In this document: positions 1-5,907 of the stretch, one piece after another
How positions within the stretch are numbered: the first letter of the stretch is position 1
Layout: every line of letters starts with the position of its first letter
Source of the DNA: Phyllobacteriaceae bacterium UBA1059
GTDB lineage: Bacteria; Pseudomonadota; Alphaproteobacteria; Rhizobiales; Rhizobiaceae
Length of the DNA stretch: 7,000 bases
NCBI GenBank assembly: GCA_002316345.1
Contig: DCDI01000218.1
Coordinates: 12,351 to 19,350, forward strand
Direction: 5' to 3'
Made by a program: the position numbers and the translations under genes
Notes under the pieces: generated by a model
The model's database searches: none
Told to the model about the DNA's origin: nothing
Seen by the model: the letters and a program-made list of their open reading frames with translations, nothing else

Positions 1-801
1 GCCGCCAGCCGTACCAAGTCTGAAGAGACCAGTCCGGCAGCCGACCTTGCCGCAACGAGCGATGCCGCGAAGCCGGCGCCGAAGCCACGCGCAAAGGCCA
101 AAGCAGCCGAGACGACCGGTTCTGACAAAGCGGCCAAGCCGCGGACGCGCAAGGCGGCGACCGGCGCTGCCGTGAGTGCGGCTGCAACAAGTACTGAAGT
201 TGAGGCGACAGTTGCACCACCGGCTACCGAAACCAACAGCGTCGATCTCGCTTCCGAGCCGCCCATTACGCCGGAAGACGTATCGCCGGCGGCGGACGCA
301 AGCGTCGAAAGCGAAGCGAAGCCTGCCGCAGCGCCCGCCAAGCGCGCGCGCAGGGCGGCAGCATCTGCGAAGACCGATGAGCCTCAAGCTGAGGCTGTGT
401 CCGTAGCCCAAGACTCGGCGCCAGAGGTGGAGCCGGTCGCGGAAGAGCGAGTTGCCAGCGTCCCGAAGAAGCCAAAGGCCAAAACAGCCAAGGCCGCGCC
501 CTCATCTGCTGCAAAGGCGATCTCGAGGCCGCGGACGCGAAAAGCGGTGGCGAACGCGGATCAGTCCGCTCCGGACGAAACTATTGAGGATGAGGCGGCT
601 TCCACCTTCAGCTCCGGTGTCACGACCAACACCGTCGAAGACCCCGCCGAGGTTGTTTTACCAGCTACAAATACGGTTGAACCAGTTTCCCCTTCACCGG
701 TTGACGAACCCGCGCCAGCTGGTGACATCGCTGAGCCAGCGGCAGCCGACAAGGTCGCGCAGCCGGATCCGCAGGCGACGACACGGAAATCAGCTTCGGC
801 C
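1..801 (+). other. Low-complexity, probably disordered N-terminal region of the FadD reading frame
   Basis: About 267 codons before the ligase domain are dominated by Ala, Pro, Glu, Asp, Lys, Ser, Thr and Val, with no Met, no transmembrane stretch and no recognisable fold. Charge alternates in blocks. Lys/Arg-rich segments lie at about bases 79-159, 331-390 and 463-546. Acidic segments lie at about 190-330, 390-460 and 565-770. The basic blocks resemble the Ala/Lys/Pro tails of histone-H1-like proteins and of PhaF-type phasins, which bind DNA or polyester granules; that resemblance is composition only. Whether it is translated as part of FadD is inferred from the uninterrupted frame and the lack of a start near the domain. 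A merged upstream gene is less likely because there is no stop codon between. Confidence 0.75.
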
Positions 802-2463
802 GACAAGCCCTGGCTCGCCAGCTATCCGCCGAATGTGCCGACTTCCATTCCCGCCCTGCCAGCGGACTCGCTCGGCGACCTGATGGTGAATGCCTGCAAG
901 CGTTATGCCGGCCGCATCGCTTTTTCCTGCATGGGGCGGGAAATGAAGTTCGTGGAGCTGGAAGAAGCATCCGCAGCCTTCGGCGCTTACCTGCAAGCGC
1001 AGGGGCTGGCCAAAGGTGCGCGCATCGCCTTGATGATGCCGAACGTGCTGCAATATCCGATCGCGCTGATGGGTGCGCTGCGGGCTGGCTATACGGTGGT
1101 CAACGTCAACCCGCTTTATACCGCAAGGGAGCTCGAGCATCAGTTGAAGGATGCCGGCGCCGAAGCGATCGTGATCCTGGAGAACTTCGCCCATACGCTG
1201 GAAAGCGTGATCGGCAACACGCCGGTCAAGCATGTGGTGGTGGCGAGCCTTGGCGATCTGCTGGGGCTGAAGGGCTTGGCGGTGAACCTAGTTGTGCGGC
1301 GCGTGCGCAAGATGGTGCCGAACTGGACGCTGAAGGGTCATGTCCGCTTCAATGCCGCGCTCAAGGCAGGACGCACTGCCAAGCTGAAGCCGGTGGCGGT
1401 GACCGCGCAGGATCTCGCCTTCCTGCAATATACCGGCGGCACGACGGGCATCTCCAAGGGGGCGATGCTGAGCCACGCCAATGTGCTCTCGAATATCGCG
1501 CAGAACGCGGCCTGGCTGGAAAGCGCCTATATCAAGCGGCAGCGACCGGAAAAGCCGGTCTTCGTTTGCGCGCTGCCGCTTTACCATATCTACGCGCTGA
1601 CGGTGAACGCGCTGATGGGCATGCAGCAGGGCGCGCATAATGTGCTGATCACCAATCCGCGCGATATTGCAGCCTTTACCAAGGAGTTGCGCCGCACCAA
1701 GTTCAACATCCTGCCGGGCCTCAACACGCTGTTCAACGCGCTGTTGAACAACAAGGACTTCCAGAACCTCGATTTCTCGTCGCTGGTGCTGACCTTCGGC
1801 GGCGGCATGGCGGTGCAGCCATCCGTTGCTGAACGCTGGCAGAAGCTGACGGGCTCGATGATCGCCGAGGGTTATGGCCTGTCGGAGACGTCACCGGTCG
1901 CCACGGCCAACCGCTTCGATGCCGACCAGTTTTCCGGCACGATCGGCTTGCCGCTGCCTTCGACCGAGGTCTCCATCCGCGACGAAAATGGCGTTGAGGT
2001 GGCACTTGGCGAAGTCGGTGAGATCTGCATTCGCGGACCGCAGGTCATGTCGGGCTATTGGAACCGGCCGGACGAAACCGCCAAGGTCATGACGGCGGAC
2101 GGCTTCTTGAAGTCCGGCGATATCGGCTTCATGAACCCTCAGGGTTACACCAAGATCGTGGACCGCAAGAAGGACATGATCCTGGTTTCCGGCTTCAACG
2201 TGTATCCCAACGAGATCGAGGAAGTCGTCGCGCGCCATCCCAAGGTGCTGGAAGTGGCGGCGATCGGCGTGACGGACGAGAAGTCCGGCGAAGTGCCGAA
2301 GCTTTTCGTGGTGAAAAAGGACGAGAGCCTCAGTGAAGAGGAATTGCGCGAATTCTGCCGCGAGAACCTCACGGGCTACAAGCGGCCGCGCCATTTCGAG
2401 TTCCGCGAGGATTTGCCGAAAACAGCCGTCGGCAAGATCCTGCGGCGTGATCTCAGGGATTAG
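1..2463 (+). CDS. fadD: Long-chain-fatty-acid--CoA ligase (FadD) with a long low-complexity N-terminal extension; 5' end outside window
   Basis: This enzyme activates long-chain fatty acids to acyl-CoA through an acyl-adenylate, feeding beta-oxidation and lipid synthesis at the cytoplasmic membrane face. Codons below are counted from base 1. The catalytic part starts near codon 268 (KPWLASYPPNVP) and is about 553 residues, the usual FadD length. Visible adenylate-forming motifs are the phosphate loop YTGGTTGISKGA (from codon 477), YGLSET (625-630), the SGD aspartate (707), VDRKKD (720-725) and the C-terminal catalytic lysine in TAVGK (812); nothing essential is missing. The frame is open from base 1. 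The first in-frame ATG is at 883, inside the conserved domain, and no GTG near the domain has a convincing ribosome binding site, so the real start lies left of the window. A GTG at 172 is possible but unsupported. From memory, S. meliloti fadD mutants are altered in swarming and nodulation. Confidence 0.93.
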   Translation, partial: AASRTKSEETSPAADLAATSDAAKPAPKPRAKAKAAETTGSDKAAKPRTRKAATGAAVSAAATSTEVEATVAPPATETNSVDLASEPPITPEDVSPAADASVESEAKPAAAPAKRARRAAASAKTDEPQAEAVSVAQDSAPEVEPVAEERVASVPKKPKAKTAKAAPSSAAKAISRPRTRKAVANADQSAPDETIEDEAASTFSSGVTTNTVEDPAEVVLPATNTVEPVSPSPVDEPAPAGDIAEPAAADKVAQPDPQATTRKSASADKPWLASYPPNVPTSIPALPADSLGDLMVNACKRYAGRIAFSCMGREMKFVELEEASAAFGAYLQAQGLAKGARIALMMPNVLQYPIALMGALRAGYTVVNVNPLYTARELEHQLKDAGAEAIVILENFAHTLESVIGNTPVKHVVVASLGDLLGLKGLAVNLVVRRVRKMVPNWTLKGHVRFNAALKAGRTAKLKPVAVTAQDLAFLQYTGGTTGISKGAMLSHANVLSNIAQNAAWLESAYIKRQRPEKPVFVCALPLYHIYALTVNALMGMQQGAHNVLITNPRDIAAFTKELRRTKFNILPGLNTLFNALLNNKDFQNLDFSSLVLTFGGGMAVQPSVAERWQKLTGSMIAEGYGLSETSPVATANRFDADQFSGTIGLPLPSTEVSIRDENGVEVALGEVGEICIRGPQVMSGYWNRPDETAKVMTADGFLKSGDIGFMNPQGYTKIVDRKKDMILVSGFNVYPNEIEEVVARHPKVLEVAAIGVTDEKSGEVPKLFVVKKDESLSEEELREFCRENLTGYKRPRHFEFREDLPKTAVGKILRRDLRD
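79..546 (+). repeat. Two related Lys/Arg-rich blocks in the FadD extension
   Basis: A block at 79-159 and one at 463-546 both read as a KPxAK-type stretch followed about 15-17 residues later by the identical hexapeptide PRTRKA (139-156 and 529-546). They are offset by about 390 bases, i.e. 130 codons. At the DNA level both copies share GCCGCGGACGCG. A third, shorter basic patch (PAKRARRAAASAK) lies between them near base 334. This suggests internal duplication of a basic module, followed by divergence. Confidence 0.6.
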
Positions 2464-2512
2464 AGCGCGTCGGTGAACGGATAGTTCCGTCGGCGCCAAG
2501 ATTACCCCCACC

Positions 2513-2548
2513 CGAACCTTCGGTTCGACCTCCCCTCATGGGGGAGGT
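2513..2548. terminator. Paired hairpins after fadD, left arm of the palindromic element
   Basis: Two consecutive perfect hairpins are present. CGAACC/GGTTCG with loop TTC spans 2513-2527, and ACCTCCCC/GGGGAGGT with a five-base loop spans 2528-2548. They begin 50 bases after the fadD stop codon and could end or stabilise its transcript. There is no T-tract after the stem, so they are not canonical intrinsic terminators and may simply be repeat-family palindromes. Confidence 0.45.
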
Positions 2549-2696
2549 TGGGTGGCTGGGTTTGTCGGCCATGCAAATCTGGAAAGAGATGCTGACCGCT
2601 GATTAGTTTTGCCGGACTCAGCCAAAGCTCATCGGAGGGTAAGGGGCACATTGCAGGGGGAAAGTCACGTTCTCGAATGCGGTGTCGCCAGCGATT

Positions 2697-2719
2697 CCCC
2701 TCCCCCTTGAGGGGAGGGG
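2697..2719. terminator. GC-rich hairpin, right arm of the palindromic element
   Basis: CCCCTCCCC (2697-2705) pairs perfectly with GGGGAGGGG (2711-2719) around a five-base loop. Reversed, it resembles the left-arm hairpin CCTCCCCTCA-GGGGGAGG, so the two arms are copies of one palindrome family in inverted orientation. It lies about 65 bases past the stop of the minus-strand DUF4174 gene and could act as a bidirectional barrier between the convergent genes. No T-run follows. Confidence 0.45.
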
Positions 2720-2785
2720 TTAGGGGTGGGGGTCCCTAGGCGCCAAGATTACCCTCGTCCGGATAACCACCATGTGTTCACGACC

Positions 2786-3229
2786 TTAATCGCTCTCGCG
2801 GGCTTCCCGTTGCCGCATCGGCATGGAATCAATCAGTTCGAACAGCGCGTCTGAGGTTACGGGCTTGCTGTCGCGCAGCTTTTCCTGGCCATCCTTGCCC
2901 AAGAGGATGACCGTGAACCTGTCCTGATCGTCGACGCGGAAGCGACGGCGGAGGGCATCGGCGGGCGGCAGACCGCCGACCTGCCCGCTGTCTGAAACAA
3001 TGCCGCCGACGATGGTCAAAACGGTGAGATCGCGGCTGTCCGCTTCCGCCTGAACGGCGTGGAGATCGTCGGTCTGATCGGCCACGCTCTGGTTCATCTG
3101 GTCACCGAAGACCAGCACCAGACGCCGCTTCCATAGGAACTTTCCCAGCACGTCGCCGCTGTTTGCGGCAGGCGGCATGGCAGCGGTCGAAAGGGCGATG
3201 GATGCGGCGGCAAGCAGATGCATCATCAT
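2786..3229 (-). CDS. DUF4174 domain protein, probably exported
   Basis: A 147-residue protein of unknown function. The core matches my memory of DUF4174: a strand with aromatic and basic residues (FLWKRRLVLVFG, residues 31-42), a middle strand DLTVLTIVGG (67-76), FTVILLGKDGQEKLR (105-119) and the closing LFELIDSMPMRQREA (129-143). The family is thought to have a thioredoxin-like layout, but there is no cysteine here, so redox chemistry by a CxxC pair is excluded. Residues 1-22 are hydrophobic and Ala-rich, ending near an Ala-Ala site, consistent with a signal peptide. The n-region carries only His rather than Lys/Arg, so export is likely but not certain. Three ATG codons in tandem (3229, 3226, 3223) make the exact start ambiguous; a weak GGGAA sits about 8 bases upstream of the first. 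It is convergent with fadD and probably transcribed apart from pgi, as 124 bases separate it from the HAD gene. Confidence 0.82.
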   Translation of the reverse strand: MMMHLLAAASIALSTAAMPPAANSGDVLGKFLWKRRLVLVFGDQMNQSVADQTDDLHAVQAEADSRDLTVLTIVGGIVSDSGQVGGLPPADALRRRFRVDDQDRFTVILLGKDGQEKLRDSKPVTSDALFELIDSMPMRQREARESD

Positions 3230-3301
3230 AACTGTTGTTCCCGTTGGGGCCTGGGATACTACAGCGGCTTGCCCAACTGCGTCAGTAGTCTGAAAGGGCT
3301 A

Positions 3302-3316
3302 GAAGCCTGCGGCTTC
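3302..3316 (-). terminator. Possible terminator hairpin of the pgi-HAD transcript
   Basis: GAAGCC/GGCTTC with a three-base loop lies 38 bases past the HAD gene stop. On the minus strand it is followed by TAGCCCTTTC, which is only weakly T-rich. The stem is short, so this is tentative. Confidence 0.3.
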
Positions 3317-3353
3317 CACCTCATTCCTGCCAGATCGCTGTCAGGGTCCGCTA

Positions 3354-4061
3354 TCAGGGATTTTCCTGCATATAGGCCGGCAGATCGGCAACGGAACCCA
3401 AGATCACATCGGCAAGGCTGCCCAATGTCTTGCGAGACCCCGTGCCGCTGAGAACGCCGACCGCGAGACCAGCACCAGCCGCACGCGCCATTTCCAGATC
3501 GTGACGGTTGTCGCCGACCATCGCCACTTCGCTGGGGCGCAAGCCGTTCATGTCGGCAAAGGCGTGCAGCGCATCGGGCGCGGGCTTGGGATTGGCGACC
3601 GCATCATATCCGTAAGCCGCAGCGAACATTTGCGCGATGCCGAGCGCCAGCAGCGTCTTTTCCGCACCGAGCGTGGAATCGTTGGTGGCGACGCCGAGCT
3701 TGATGCCGCTTTCGTGCAGGGCCGCCAGGGCTTCCTTCACGCCGTCGAGCGCAACGGCGTGGGTTGCGCCTTCCTCAGCCGTGAAAAGGTCGTAGCTGGC
3801 AACCAGCGCATGACGTTCTTCGACGTCGGCTTCGGGATACCAAAGCTGGATGAGTTCGGCATTGGTACCCGCCGCAAACACGGAGTCGGCCTTGAAGCAG
3901 CGGTTTTCCGCGTCATAGCCGGCGACAGCCAGCAGGCGGTCAGCTTCTGTCCGATCGCCATCGGCGGCTTTCATCGCCATGTTTTCGGCAATTGCGCGCC
4001 ACGTGGCTTCGAAGTCGATGAGGGTTCCGTCCTTGTCGAACAGGATCGCCTTGATTGCCAT
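3354..4061 (-). CDS. HAD-superfamily hydrolase, subfamily IA (phosphoglycolate-phosphatase-like)
   Basis: A 235-residue soluble phosphatase-type enzyme with all four HAD motifs. Motif I is FDKDGTLID with nucleophile Asp9 and acid/base Asp11. Motif II is GVATNDST with Thr126, motif III is NPKPAPDAL with Lys159, and motif IV is VAMVGDNRHDLEMA with Asp184 and Asp188 for magnesium. A helical cap between residues of about 18 and 95 fits subfamily IA with a C1 cap. The substrate is unknown; phosphoglycolate or another small phosphate ester is a guess from family resemblance. The start at 4061 was chosen because motif I begins at residue 8, as usual, and a Shine-Dalgarno GAGGA lies 8 bases upstream. 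The frame stays open to 4202, but that part overlaps pgi and looks nothing like protein. It is 11 bases downstream of pgi, so it is probably co-transcribed and translationally coupled with it. Confidence 0.9.
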   Translation of the reverse strand: MAIKAILFDKDGTLIDFEATWRAIAENMAMKAADGDRTEADRLLAVAGYDAENRCFKADSVFAAGTNAELIQLWYPEADVEERHALVASYDLFTAEEGATHAVALDGVKEALAALHESGIKLGVATNDSTLGAEKTLLALGIAQMFAAAYGYDAVANPKPAPDALHAFADMNGLRPSEVAMVGDNRHDLEMARAAGAGLAVGVLSGTGSRKTLGSLADVILGSVADLPAYMQENP

Positions 4062-4069
4062 TCCCGAAG

Positions 4070-4075
4070 TCCTCA
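4070..4075 (-). promoter_or_regulatory. HAD-gene ribosome binding site overlapping the pgi stop codon
   Basis: On the minus strand TGAGGA contains both the pgi stop TGA (4075-4073) and the Shine-Dalgarno core GAGGA (4074-4070), 8 bases before the HAD ATG. This decides the HAD start and implies re-use of ribosomes finishing pgi. Confidence 0.7.
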
Positions 4076-5710
4076 GCCGCGCAACGCAGCGATAGCGGCA
4101 ACGAGGCCGGCGGTGGAGGAGTCGCGATCGCCCGTATCCGCCTTGCCCTCGATCACCGGCTGCAAGGCGGTGGCGAGTTCCTTGCCGAGTTCCACGCCCC
4201 ACTGGTCGAAGGCGTTGATGCCGAACAAAGCGGCTTCCACGAAGACGCGATGCTCGTAAAGCGCGATCAGGCGACCGAGCGCGTAAGGATCGAGACCCTT
4301 GTGTACGATGGTGAGGGACGGCCGGTTGCCAGGGAAAACGCGGTGCGGCGCGAGCTTGGCCGCTTCCGTTGCCGGCGTGCCCTTCTTAATCAGCTGGGCC
4401 GTGGCTTCTTCCAGCGTGCGGCCGCGCATGAGGGCTTCCGACTGCGCCAGGCAGTTGGCGATCAAGAGGTCCTGATGGGTCTTGAGGTCCGGCTCGTGCG
4501 ACTGCGCGGCGATGATGAACTCGACCGGAATGACGTCCGTACCCTGATGCAGCAGCTGGAAGAAAGCGTGCTGACCGTTGGTGCCGGGCTCGCCCCAAAC
4601 CAGCGGACCGGTCGGCGTTTGCACTGGCTCGCCTTCAAGCGTCACGCGCTTGCCGTTGGATTCCATGTCGAGCTGCTGGAGATAGGCCGGCAGGCGAAGC
4701 AGGCGCTGCTCGTAGGGAATTACCGCGCGGGCCGGATATTCGCAGATCACGCGGTGCCAATAGCCGATCAGGCCAAGGAGCATCGGCAGATTGCTCTCGA
4801 CCGGCGCGTCGCGAAAATGCGTATCAAGCGCATAAGCGCCATCGAGGAAGCGGCGGAAGTTCTGCGAGCCAACGGCGATCATGATCGGCAGGCCGATCGC
4901 CGACCATAGGGAATAGCGGCCGCCGACCCAGTCCCAAAAGCCGAACACCCGGTTCTCGGGAATGCCGAAGCTCGCGACCTTGTCGAGCGCGGTGGACACG
5001 GCCGCGAAATGATCCGGCACGGCGTCTTCGCCGAGCGCCTCGGCGATCCAGCGCCGCGCGGTGGCGGCGTTGGTCATGGTTTCGATCGTGGTGAAGGTTT
5101 TCGACGCTACGATCACCAGCGTGGAAGCGGGGTCGAGGGTCTTCAGCGTGTCGTGGATATGCGCGCCATCGACATTGGACACGAAGTGAGCGCGCGGGCC
5201 GTCATGGTAGGGTGCCAGCGCCAACGTTGCCATGACCGGGCCAAGATCGGAACCGCCGATGCCGATATTGACGATGTCGGTGATCGGCTTGCCCGTCGCA
5301 CCCTTGGCCGCGCCGCTGCGGATTTGTTCGGCGAACGCGCCCATCGCGTCCAGCACGGCGTTGACGTCCGGCAGCACGTTCTTGCCATCGACGGTGACCG
5401 GATCGCTGCCGCCGTTGCGCAGGGCGGTATGGAGAACCGCGCGGCCTTCGGTCGTGTTGATGATCTCACCGGCAAACATCGCATCGCGGCGCTCAGTCAC
5501 GCCAGCGGCATCCGCCAGATTGCGCAGGAGCTGCATGGTTTCCGTGGTCACGCCGCATTTCGACCAGTCGAGCAGCAGGTCTTCGAAGGATGCGGACAGG
5601 TCGGTGAAGCGGTTGGCGTCGTCGCCAAACAGCGCGCGCATGTCGGTGGGCAGGGTTTCGCGATGGCTGCGCAGGGCGGCGATCGCTTCGGCAACATGCG
5701 GCTTGGACAT
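4073..5710 (-). CDS. pgi: Glucose-6-phosphate isomerase
   Basis: Interconverts glucose-6-phosphate and fructose-6-phosphate in the cytoplasm. In rhizobia this step mainly serves gluconeogenesis, recycling of hexose phosphate and exopolysaccharide precursor supply, because glucose is degraded by the Entner-Doudoroff route. The protein is 545 residues, the full bacterial PGI length. Visible features are the sugar-phosphate-binding NIGIGGSDLGP (148-158), SKTFTT (203-208), PGI signature 1 DWVGGRYSLWSAIG (260-273) and signature 2 FDQWGVELGK (501-510). The expected catalytic residues are Glu350 in MESNGK, His381 in GQHAFFQ and Lys510. A start 11 codons further upstream (5743) is possible. The ATG at 5710 is preferred because AAGGAG lies 6 bases before it and MSKP begins close to where family members begin. 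It heads a two-gene unit with the HAD gene and diverges from the MocR gene. Confidence 0.97.
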   Translation of the reverse strand: MSKPHVAEAIAALRSHRETLPTDMRALFGDDANRFTDLSASFEDLLLDWSKCGVTTETMQLLRNLADAAGVTERRDAMFAGEIINTTEGRAVLHTALRNGGSDPVTVDGKNVLPDVNAVLDAMGAFAEQIRSGAAKGATGKPITDIVNIGIGGSDLGPVMATLALAPYHDGPRAHFVSNVDGAHIHDTLKTLDPASTLVIVASKTFTTIETMTNAATARRWIAEALGEDAVPDHFAAVSTALDKVASFGIPENRVFGFWDWVGGRYSLWSAIGLPIMIAVGSQNFRRFLDGAYALDTHFRDAPVESNLPMLLGLIGYWHRVICEYPARAVIPYEQRLLRLPAYLQQLDMESNGKRVTLEGEPVQTPTGPLVWGEPGTNGQHAFFQLLHQGTDVIPVEFIIAAQSHEPDLKTHQDLLIANCLAQSEALMRGRTLEEATAQLIKKGTPATEAAKLAPHRVFPGNRPSLTIVHKGLDPYALGRLIALYEHRVFVEAALFGINAFDQWGVELGKELATALQPVIEGKADTGDRDSSTAGLVAAIAALRG

Positions 5711-5716
5711 AAAACG

Positions 5717-5722
5717 CTCCTT
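5717..5722 (-). promoter_or_regulatory. pgi ribosome binding site
   Basis: AAGGAG on the minus strand, six bases before the ATG at 5710. It fixes the start at 5710 rather than at the in-frame ATG at 5743, which has no comparable site. Confidence 0.8.
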
Positions 5723-5734
5723 GTTCGCATCGGA

Positions 5735-5750
5735 ATGCAACATTTTGCAT
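5735..5750. promoter_or_regulatory. Inverted repeat upstream of pgi, possible operator
   Basis: ATGCAA and TTGCAT are separated by four bases, giving a 16-bp dyad 25-40 bases upstream of the pgi start, where promoter or operator DNA is expected. It could be a binding site for a dimeric repressor. I cannot assign a protein, and a six-base arm can arise by chance. No convincing -35/-10 pair for pgi was found around it. Confidence 0.35.
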
Positions 5751-5831
5751 AGCGCGGCCTCGTGTCTTCGCGCCAGTTTTATCGCGATGCTTAGTAACCT
5801 ATTCCTGCCGTTGAAGGACGCATCAAAAGAA

Positions 5832-5867
5832 TTGGTGGCTCAGCGCATTGGTCCAGGGTTGATCCAG
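5832..5867. promoter_or_regulatory. Direct-repeat candidate operator for the MocR regulator
   Basis: TTGGTCCAG (5848-5856) and TTGATCCAG (5859-5867) are 9-bp direct repeats with one mismatch, 11 bases apart start to start, i.e. one helical turn. A partial third copy, TTGGT, is at 5832-5836. On the minus strand the units read CTGGAYCAA, close to the CTGGACYTAA direct repeats I recall for the MocR protein TauR. The last unit ends 40 bases before the MocR ATG. TTGATC within it could serve as a -35 with a weak TAGCGT at 5882, so binding would block the gene's own promoter. Promoter assignment is tentative. Confidence 0.5.
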
Positions 5868-5893
5868 ATCACCCCCTCCCATAGCGTCAGGAT

Positions 5894-5899
5894 GGAGGG
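5894..5899 (+). promoter_or_regulatory. MocR-gene ribosome binding site
   Basis: GGAGGG ends eight bases before the ATG at 5908. It is a strong site and settles the start of a gene that has no stop codon inside the window. Confidence 0.8.
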
Positions 5900-5907
5900 A
5901 ATTTCTC

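Larger units (their letters stand above)
2492..2754. repeat. Intergenic palindromic repeat element bracketed by a 16-bp direct repeat
   Basis: The fadD/DUF4174 convergent gap (2464-2785) has no gene. The word GGCGCCAAGATTACCC occurs at 2492-2507 and again, same strand, at 2739-2754. Between them is a 230-bp segment that begins ACCCCCACCC (2504-2513) and ends with its exact reverse complement (2724-2733). Just inside each end is a strong GC-rich hairpin. The arrangement resembles a small non-autonomous mobile element or a pair of rhizobial intergenic palindromes of the RIME/REP type, with the direct repeat as possible target duplication. Sixteen bases is long for a target duplication, and five extra bases separate the right arm from the right direct repeat. 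No transposase is encoded. Confidence 0.65.

Noticed and set aside
1891..2511. Minus-strand open frame (206 codons) opposite the end of fadD
   Set aside because: It covers the conserved adenylate-forming motifs of fadD in antisense; composition is shadow-like.
2464..2785. Complete insertion sequence
   Set aside because: Inverted arms and direct repeats are present, but the segment is only 230 bases and encodes no transposase, so only a non-autonomous or repeat-family element can be supported.
4062..4202. Longer HAD start inside pgi
   Set aside because: The added 47 residues are Arg/Gly-rich antisense-like sequence, overlap pgi, and would move HAD motif I far from the N-terminus; the ATG at 4061 has a Shine-Dalgarno.
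3501..4259. Plus-strand open frame (252 codons) antisense to the HAD gene
   Set aside because: It opposes a protein with all HAD motifs; its own translation has no recognisable motif and it is a GC-bias artefact.
4055..4909. Long plus-strand open frame (284 codons) antisense to pgi
   Set aside because: It lies wholly opposite strongly conserved pgi and HAD coding sequence, has no ribosome binding site and an Arg/His-rich composition typical of antisense frames in high-GC DNA.
5711..5743. Eleven-codon longer pgi start at 5743
   Set aside because: It lacks a good ribosome binding site, and AAGGAG sits ideally before the ATG at 5710.
5009..5752. Plus-strand open frame (247 codons) antisense to the 5' half of pgi
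   Set aside because: It is a shadow of pgi with no start signal and no family resemblance.
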